64,000 nt of DNA from Cellulosimicrobium cellulans. GTDB lineage: Bacteria; Actinomycetota; Actinomycetes; Actinomycetales; Cellulomonadaceae. The stretch is from NCBI RefSeq assembly GCF_016921195.1, contig NZ_JAFGYF010000002.1:310001-374000 (forward strand). Reading direction: 5' to 3'. Position numbers and translations under genes: made by a program. Below, piece after piece: positions 58,977 through 64,000 of the stretch (its first letter is position 1; each line of letters opens with the position of its first letter). Below the pieces are notes generated by a model. That model saw only the letters and a program-made list of their open reading frames with translations, was not told where the DNA came from and did no database searches.

Positions 58977-59626
58977 CCACCCCTGCCGTGACGACCGAGC
59001 GCGTCCCGGACGCGCACGAGGGGAGGCTGCGGAACGGGGCCCCGGGCGAGCTCCTGCTGGCGCACGACGCCCCCGGCGGGGGCCGGCTGACGGTCCGCGT
59101 GCTCGACCCGGACGCCGACCTCGACGTGCTGCACGACTGGGTGACCCGGCCGTGGGCGCGCTTCTGGGGGCTCGCGGAGCTGACGAGGACCGAGCTGCGC
59201 GACCTGTACGCCTACGTCGGCGCGCTGCCCACGCACCACGCGTTCCTCGTGCGCTGGGACGAGACTCCCGTGGCGCTGCTCCAGACGTACGAGCCGGAGC
59301 ACGACCCGGTCGGCGAGGCGTACCCGGTGCGGCCCGGCGACGTCGGCGCGCACTTCCTGCTCGGGGCCCGTGGGCCCCGCGGCGCGGACCTGTGGGGCGC
59401 GGTCGGTCCGCTGCTCGTCGCGTTCTGCTTCGCCGACGCGCGCGTGGACCGCGTCGTCGTGGAGCCGGACGCCGCGAACGCGCGCGCCCACGCCCGGATG
59501 CGCGCGCTGGGCTTCGAGGTCGCCGACCGCGTGCGCGTGGGGGAGAAGGACGCGGTGCTCGCGTTCCTCACCCGCGAGCGGTCCCGGGGCATCCTCGAGG
59601 CTGCCGCGGCGGTCGCGCGCGACTGA
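58973..59626 (+). CDS. desH: GNAT acyltransferase of the siderophore operon (DesH-like)
   Basis: The 217-residue IucB/RhbD-type acyltransferase has VRVLDPDADLDVLHDWVTRPWARFWGLAELTRTELRDLYAYV, FLVRWDETPVALLQTYEP, GDVGAHFLLGARG and VDRVVVEPDAANARAHARMRALGFEV. It is related to the N-terminal DesC-like domain of the fused synthetase but clearly diverged. A second acyltransferase in the operon could attach a different acyl group, giving acyl-capped (for example aryl) desferrioxamine-type products as proposed for desG and desH in Streptomyces. It overlaps the acylase gene (ATGA). Confidence 0.83.
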   Translation: MTTPAVTTERVPDAHEGRLRNGAPGELLLAHDAPGGGRLTVRVLDPDADLDVLHDWVTRPWARFWGLAELTRTELRDLYAYVGALPTHHAFLVRWDETPVALLQTYEPEHDPVGEAYPVRPGDVGAHFLLGARGPRGADLWGAVGPLLVAFCFADARVDRVVVEPDAANARAHARMRALGFEVADRVRVGEKDAVLAFLTRERSRGILEAAAAVARD

Positions 59627-59698
59627 GGCACGCTGCCGGGCGCTCGTTCCTGTGGCGGACCGGCCTCGGCGGCGGCGGGGGCTCGCCCCGGCGGGGCC

Positions 59699-60061
59699 TC
59701 AACGGGGACCGGCGACGGCGTGCCCGGCGTCGCGGAGCGCGCGCGTGGCCGGGTCGAGGCGCGCCTCGGGCACGAGCACGAGGTCGGCGTGGAACGTGGA
59801 CGTGACGAAGACGGGGATCCCCGCCTCGGCGAGGGGGCCGACGACGGACGCGAGCACGCCCGTCGCTTCCAGCCCGTGGGCCGAGCCGTAGAACCCGGCC
59901 CACCGCTCGGCCTCGTCGAACGGCGACGCGTGCCGCACGACCGTGAGCCCCTCCGGGGCGCGCACGAGCGCGACCCACTCGTCGTCCTCGGGGAACGTGG
60001 CGCCCGGGACGTGGGCGAGGAGGAAGCGGTCGGGGACGACGTGCAGGTCGAGTGAGGTCAT
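59699..60061 (-). CDS. ACT domain-containing protein
   Basis: The 120-residue small protein is of the ACT_7/CASTOR-like type: LHVVPDRFLLAHVPGATFPEDDEWVALVRAPEGLTVV, then ERWAGFYGSAHGLEATGVLASVVGPLAEAGIPVFVTSTFHADLVLVPE. Such proteins bind amino acids or small ligands; no regulatory partner is attached here. It converges on the siderophore operon and is the downstream neighbour of the membrane protein gene at 60125. Confidence 0.8.
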   Translation of the reverse strand: MTSLDLHVVPDRFLLAHVPGATFPEDDEWVALVRAPEGLTVVRHASPFDEAERWAGFYGSAHGLEATGVLASVVGPLAEAGIPVFVTSTFHADLVLVPEARLDPATRALRDAGHAVAGPR

Positions 60062-60124
60062 GGGCGCACCGTAGCCGCCCGCGCCCACAGCGTCCTGGAG
60101 CCGCGGCGTGCGCTCGACCGTGGG

Positions 60125-60667
60125 CTACGGTGCGAGCGCGAGCAGCGGGTCGGGGTCGTCGACGCCGACGAGCACCGTGGTCGCCGTGACGCGTCGTGTG
60201 CCCGCGACGCGGGCCGTCACCGGTGCGCCGAGGTCGAGGCGGACGACCGGCGACCGGGTGGACCGGACGAACGACACGACGCCCGCGGCGGGCTCGTCCG
60301 CGGTCTCGTCCGCGACGTCGTGGCCCGCGCCGAGCTCGACGGGCCGTGCCGCGGTGCCTCGGTACTCCGTCGCGCGGACGACGTCGGCCCGGGGGACGAC
60401 CACACCGCCGACCCAGCCGAACCGCAGGACGAGCGCGTCGGCGCCGAGCCGGTAGGACGCCCACAGGGGCGAGGCGAGGGCGACGACGAGGACGAGCGTC
60501 GCGACCCCGAGGACCACGTCGACGACGAGTGCCGCGACGTCCGGCAGGAGCGCCCCGGCGACGAGGTGCACCGTGACGACCTCGACCGCACCGAACGCGA
60601 CCATCCCGGCGACGAGCGCAGCCCACTGCCGGCGGGGACCGGCTCCGAGCCGTGGTGACGACGCCAT
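60125..60667 (-). CDS. Membrane protein with PH-like domain
   Basis: The 180-residue protein has two hydrophobic segments near the N terminus (about 14-34 and 41-67), then a beta-rich part LGADALVLRFGWVGGVVVPRADVVRATEYRG and VVSFVRSTRSPVVRLDL. The arrangement (two helices, then GxDxLxLRFGW, VVPxxDV) is that of bacterial PH-domain membrane proteins. The function is unknown. It is separate from the srs-like operon that ends 61 bp upstream of it on the same strand. Confidence 0.65.
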   Translation of the reverse strand: MASSPRLGAGPRRQWAALVAGMVAFGAVEVVTVHLVAGALLPDVAALVVDVVLGVATLVLVVALASPLWASYRLGADALVLRFGWVGGVVVPRADVVRATEYRGTAARPVELGAGHDVADETADEPAAGVVSFVRSTRSPVVRLDLGAPVTARVAGTRRVTATTVLVGVDDPDPLLALAP

Positions 60668-60728
60668 GCGGCGAACGCTACCGGTCGCCGTCCGGCTCCG
60701 GGCGACCGTCTCGCGCCGCGGGGGGTGC

Positions 60729-61820
60729 TCAGCGGGCGAGGCGCTCGACGACCGCGCCGTACAGCCACGGGGCGGCGCTCGCGGCGGGCACGATCGCGCC
60801 GCGGGCGGGGCTGCCCGCCCAGGCGAGCAGCCCGGTCGTCAGGACGCGGTAGTCGCGCGTCGCGCGCGCCCAGGCCCGCTCGTACGCCGCGGCGTCGTCG
60901 AGGTGGCGCACGACGGCGTCGGCCTGGGCGAGCCCGACGCGCACGCCCTCGCCCGTGAGCGCGTCGACGTACCCGGACGCGTCGCCGACGAGGCGCACGC
61001 GCCCGGCCGTGCGTCGTCGCGCCCGCTGGCGCAGCGGCCCGGCCCCGCGCACGCGGCCCAGCACCGGTGCGCCGCGTAGGTGCTGCGCGAGCTCGGGAAA
61101 GGCGTCCAGCCCCGTGGCGGCGCCGTTCCGGGGCCCGGAGCCCGGCGCCCGGCTCGCGGGGGCGCGGTGGGTGAGCACGGCGACGCCGACGACGTCGGGC
61201 GCGACCGGTGTCACGTACGCCTCGGCGTGCGGGGCCCAGTGCACCTCGACGAGGTCGCTCCACGGGGCGACGCGGTAGTGGGTACGCAGCCCGAACCGGG
61301 CGCGGCCGCGCGCGCGGGCGTCGAGCCCGGTGAGACGCCGGACGGTGGAGTGCAGCCCGTCGCACCCGAGCACCCAGGCGGCGCGCACGACCGAGCGCGG
61401 GCCGCCCTCCTCGCGTGCCGCGTCGAGCGCGACGTCGACCCCGCGCGCGTCCTGGTGCAGCGCGCGCACGGTCGCGTGCTCGATCGTCACCCCTTCGGCG
61501 AGGGCGCGCTCGCGCAGGGCCGCGTGCAGGGCGGTGCGCCGCACGCCGCGCCCCGGCCCGGCCGCGAACGGGTGGTCGGCGTGGCGCGCGGCGTCGCGGT
61601 AGCTGATGCCCGCGAGCGGGTGCCCGGGCGGGTCGACACCGAGGTCGAGCACCGCGGCGAGCGCGCCGGGCAGCAGGCCCTCGCCGCACGCCTTGTCGAT
61701 GACGCCCGCGCGGCGGTCGACCACGACGACGTCGTGCCCGGCCCGGCGGGCGTGCAGCGCGGCGGCGAGCCCGACGGGCCCGCCGCCGACGACGAGCACG
61801 TCGGTGCGCGCGACGCTCAC
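60729..61820 (-). CDS. srsC: FAD-dependent hydroxylase of a phenolic lipid operon (SrsC-like)
   Basis: The 363-residue flavoprotein has FAD motif DVLVVGGGPVGLAAALHARRAGHDVVVVD, GEGLLPGAL, GVRRTALHAALRERA, a DG motif WVLGCDGLHSTVRRLTG, and the second FAD motif RVRLVGDASGYVDALTGEGV. It belongs to the p-hydroxybenzoate hydroxylase/geranylgeranyl reductase superfamily. In Streptomyces griseus SrsC hydroxylates a methylated alkylresorcinol. The GTG start at 61820 overlaps the stop of the methyltransferase gene (GTGA), making it the third gene of the operon. Confidence 0.82.
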   Translation of the reverse strand: MSVARTDVLVVGGGPVGLAAALHARRAGHDVVVVDRRAGVIDKACGEGLLPGALAAVLDLGVDPPGHPLAGISYRDAARHADHPFAAGPGRGVRRTALHAALRERALAEGVTIEHATVRALHQDARGVDVALDAAREEGGPRSVVRAAWVLGCDGLHSTVRRLTGLDARARGRARFGLRTHYRVAPWSDLVEVHWAPHAEAYVTPVAPDVVGVAVLTHRAPASRAPGSGPRNGAATGLDAFPELAQHLRGAPVLGRVRGAGPLRQRARRRTAGRVRLVGDASGYVDALTGEGVRVGLAQADAVVRHLDDAAAYERAWARATRDYRVLTTGLLAWAGSPARGAIVPAASAAPWLYGAVVERLAR

Positions 61821-62362
61821 GACGACGCCGGGCGGGGCCCGCCCGCGGTGGCGAGCGCGAGCGCCCGCTCCTCGGCCGGGATGCGGAACCGCGCCAGGAG
61901 CACGGCGTCGAGGACGGTGAACGCGAGCGCCGTCACCCAGCACGAGTGCACCAGGGGGAGGGCGAAGCCCTCGACGACGACCGCGACGTAGTTCGGGTGG
62001 CGCAGCCACCGGTACGGCCCCCGGGCCACGAGGGGGAGGCCGGGCACGACGATGACGCGCGTGTTCCACCGGGGTCCGAGGGTCGCGATGCACCACCAGC
62101 GCAGGCCCTGGCTCGCGAGCACGAGGACGAGCATGGGCCAGCCGAGCCACGGCAGGAAGGGCCGGTCGGCGAGCCAGGCCTCGGCGACGCACGCGACGAG
62201 GAGCCCGGTGTGCAGGGCGACCATGGCCGGAAAGTGCCCGCGGCCCGACTCGACGCCGCCTCGCGCGAAGGACCAGCGGGCGTTGCGCGCGGAGACGACG
62301 AGCTCCGCGAGCCGTTCGAGGGCCGTGGCGCCGACGAGCGCGACGTACCAGGCGAGGCTCAT
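61817..62362 (-). CDS. srsB: Isoprenylcysteine carboxyl methyltransferase family protein (SrsB-like)
   Basis: The 181-residue integral membrane methyltransferase has about four to five hydrophobic segments. The ICMT signature is RWNTRVIVVPGLPLVARGPYRWLRHPNYVAVVVEGFALPLV (GPYRWLRHPNY) with an acidic EER near the C terminus for SAM and substrate. SrsB of Streptomyces griseus, of the same family and in the same gene order, methylates an alkylresorcinol hydroxyl. It is coupled to both neighbours by ATGA (62359-62362) and GTGA overlaps. Confidence 0.85.
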   Translation of the reverse strand: MSLAWYVALVGATALERLAELVVSARNARWSFARGGVESGRGHFPAMVALHTGLLVACVAEAWLADRPFLPWLGWPMLVLVLASQGLRWWCIATLGPRWNTRVIVVPGLPLVARGPYRWLRHPNYVAVVVEGFALPLVHSCWVTALAFTVLDAVLLARFRIPAEERALALATAGGPRPASS

Positions 62363-63495
62363 GCGCGGGCCCCCGCGCGCGGTGCCCCGCGACCGTCGAC
62401 GCGCAGGAGCACGAGCTCGGTGCTGACCCCGGGACCGAAGGCCACGAGGACGGCGGGCGTGCCGGACGGCGTCCGGTGGCGCCCGAGCGTCGCGGCGAGC
62501 ACGTGCAGCACGGACGCCGACGACAGGTTCCCGACGTCGCGCAGCGAGGCCCGGCTCAGCGCGAGGTCGTCCTCCGCGAGCCCCAGCGCGTCGCGCACCG
62601 CGTCGAGGACGCGCGGGCCGCCGGCGTGCACGACCCACGCGCCGACGTCGGCCGGCTCGAGGTCGTGCTCGGCGAGGAGCGCCTTGACGTCCCCGAGCAG
62701 GTGCGCCCCGATGAGCTCGGGCAGGCGCGCGGACAGGACGATCTCGAACCCGGTGTCGCCGACGCGCCACCCGAGGTCCCCCGTGGTGCCGGGGTGCAGG
62801 TGCGAGCGGGAGTCGACGATACGCGCCCCGCCCGACCGCCCGCCGTCGTCCGCGGCCCGTCCGTACGGGCCGGGGCGCCGCGCGAGCGGGTGCTCGTCGC
62901 CCACGAGGACGGCCGCGGCCGCGCCGTCGCCGAACAGGCCCGACGCGACGAGGTTCGCCGTCGACGGGTCGCCGCGCTGCAGCGTGAGGGAGCACAGCTC
63001 GACCGCGACGAGGAGCGCGACGTCGCGCGGCCGCCCGCGCAGCAGGTCGTCCGCCCGGGCGAGCCCCGCCGCGCCCCCGGCGCACCCCCACCCGAACGAC
63101 GGGGTGCGCCGCACGTCGCTGCGCAGACCGAGCCGGGCGGCCACGAGGACGTCGAGCGTGGGCGCGCCGACACCGGTGACGGTCGTCAGGACGACGTGGT
63201 CCACCTCGTCCGCGCACAGCCCCGCGTCGTCGAGCGCGGCCCGGCAGGCGCGCTCCGCGAGGTCGGTGCCGAGCGCGAGGAACGTGTCGTTGGCCGACCC
63301 GAACGACAACCCGCCGTAGTCCTCGATCGGCAGCGCGAGGTGACGGGTCTCGACGCCCGCGTGGGCGTGCAGGCGGCGCGTGAGCGCGCGTCGCACCGGG
63401 TCGTCGGTGAGCAGCTCGCTCGTGACCCGGGAGATCTCGTCCTGGCGGTACGCATGGTCGGGCAACGAGGTCCCGACGGCGACGACGCGCGACAT
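62359..63495 (-). CDS. srsA: Type III polyketide synthase (alkylresorcinol synthase-like, SrsA)
   Basis: The 378-residue chalcone-synthase-fold enzyme has a catalytic triad that can be read directly: Cys138 in FGWGCAGGAAGLARA, His290 in WVVHAGGPRV and Asn323 in DVGNLSSASVL. TTVTGVGAPTLD and GDGAAAAVL are also family blocks. It would extend a fatty acyl starter with malonyl units to a resorcinol or related phenolic lipid. Gene order srsA, srsB, srsC matches the Streptomyces griseus phenolic lipid operon. The start at 63495 opens MSRVVAVGTSLPDHAYRQDE and is divergent from a UbiA gene. Confidence 0.9.
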   Translation of the reverse strand: MSRVVAVGTSLPDHAYRQDEISRVTSELLTDDPVRRALTRRLHAHAGVETRHLALPIEDYGGLSFGSANDTFLALGTDLAERACRAALDDAGLCADEVDHVVLTTVTGVGAPTLDVLVAARLGLRSDVRRTPSFGWGCAGGAAGLARADDLLRGRPRDVALLVAVELCSLTLQRGDPSTANLVASGLFGDGAAAAVLVGDEHPLARRPGPYGRAADDGGRSGGARIVDSRSHLHPGTTGDLGWRVGDTGFEIVLSARLPELIGAHLLGDVKALLAEHDLEPADVGAWVVHAGGPRVLDAVRDALGLAEDDLALSRASLRDVGNLSSASVLHVLAATLGRHRTPSGTPAVLVAFGPGVSTELVLLRVDGRGAPRAGARA

Positions 63496-63602
63496 GCCCG
63501 CATCGTCGCACCGGCCCCGTGCGCCCGCGCGGGGGAGCGGCTCCCGCCTCGTGCCTCCGTCGGTGCCGGGCGGGCGGGCCCCTGGCGGGCTAGGTTGCCG
63601 CC

Positions 63603-64000
63603 ATGGTGACCGGTCGCCCGCGGGGGCGCGTGCGGGGGCTCGTCGTCGCGAGCCACTTCCCGCCGACCGTGATGGTCACGGCCTTCGCGCTCGCGCTCTC
63701 GGCAGGGATCGGCGCGGGAGCGCGTACGACGACGCTCGTCGCGCTCGCCGTCCTCGCCGGCCAGCTCTCCGTCGGGTGGTGCAACGACTGGCTCGACGCG
63801 CGCCGCGACGTCGCGGTCCGGCGCGCGGACAAGCCCGTCGTGACCGGCGTGGTGACGCCTGCCGCACTGCGCACCGCGGCGCTCGCGGCCCTGGTCGCGT
63901 GCGTGGTGCTGTCGCTCGCGACGGGGGTCGTGCCGGGACTGGTGCACGTCGTCGCGGTCGCGAGCGCATGGTCGTACAACGCCGTGCTCAAGGCGACGTG
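63603..64000 (+). CDS. UbiA-family prenyltransferase, 3' end outside the window
   Basis: The first 132 codons are visible. The protein opens MVTGRPRGRVRGLVVASHFPPTVMVTAFALALSAG and has the first Asp-rich motif NDWLDARRDVAVRRADKP (NDxxDxxxD) that binds Mg and prenyl diphosphate. Hydrophobic helices precede and follow. It is divergent from the srs-like operon with a 107-bp gap and may share its promoter region. UbiA enzymes prenylate aromatic rings or make quinones and lipids, so addition of a prenyl group to the phenolic lipid is possible. Confidence 0.85.
   Translation, partial: MVTGRPRGRVRGLVVASHFPPTVMVTAFALALSAGIGAGARTTTLVALAVLAGQLSVGWCNDWLDARRDVAVRRADKPVVTGVVTPAALRTAALAALVACVVLSLATGVVPGLVHVVAVASAWSYNAVLKAT

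Overview
The window is very GC-rich, dense in short-gap and overlapping (ATGA, GTGA, TGATG) gene junctions, uses many GTG starts, and carries IdeR-type iron boxes, a LAxTG sorting signal and an actinobacterial conserved pair (DUF3090 and SCO1664 families). This points to a high-GC actinobacterium. The secreted pectate lyase, cohesin and dockerin modules and gene content suggest a polysaccharide-degrading relative of Cellulosimicrobium or Cellulomonas; that placement is an inference, since no rRNA gene is present.

Layout. 1-3971: an ABC-2 exporter operon (two permeases and one ATPase, minus strand) faces a NarL-type two-component system across a promoter with two matching inverted repeats. 4042-8426: a secreted SGNH hydrolase, then a dockerin-bearing secreted amidase immediately downstream of a cohesin protein with a sortase motif, which together look like a two-gene surface-docking device. 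8709-14504: housekeeping and hypothetical enzymes, then a GntR regulator and MFS pair with a probable autoregulatory operator. 14562-16177: tRNA-Pro(GGG), a strong terminator and a lower-GC stretch with a CPBP protease. 16178-26642: mostly ordinary metabolism and regulators, including one DUF4334-type gene broken by a one-base frameshift. 26775-32677: a glycosyltransferase, a MerR/VOC/GNAT group, and an ECF41 sigma factor with its NAD(P)-binding partner gene. Both of the latter are preceded by the same TGTCAC-type promoter at identical spacing. 32937-37022: an ABC-F gene with a possible leader peptide, and a LysR/MFS divergent pair. 37180-38832: a secreted PL1 pectate lyase behind a perfect LacI-type palindrome.

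Two iron-linked regions follow. At 40445-44238 a siderophore-binding lipoprotein and a siderophore-interacting protein/methyltransferase fusion face an AraC regulator across an iron box. At 51292-59626 a desferrioxamine-type operon (desA, desB, a desC-desD fusion, desG, desH) starts at a second iron box. Together they give siderophore synthesis, uptake and iron release; membrane permeases for uptake are not in the window. Between them (46538-51106) is a three-gene signalling unit: a response regulator fused to a thioredoxin-reductase-like flavoprotein that lacks the redox CxxC, a cyclic-nucleotide-domain histidine kinase, and an LtrA membrane protein.

The right end (60729-64000) holds an srsABC-like phenolic lipid operon (type III polyketide synthase, ICMT-type methyltransferase, FAD hydroxylase) divergent from a UbiA prenyltransferase cut by the window edge. 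I saw no CRISPR array, insertion sequence, phage gene or rRNA.
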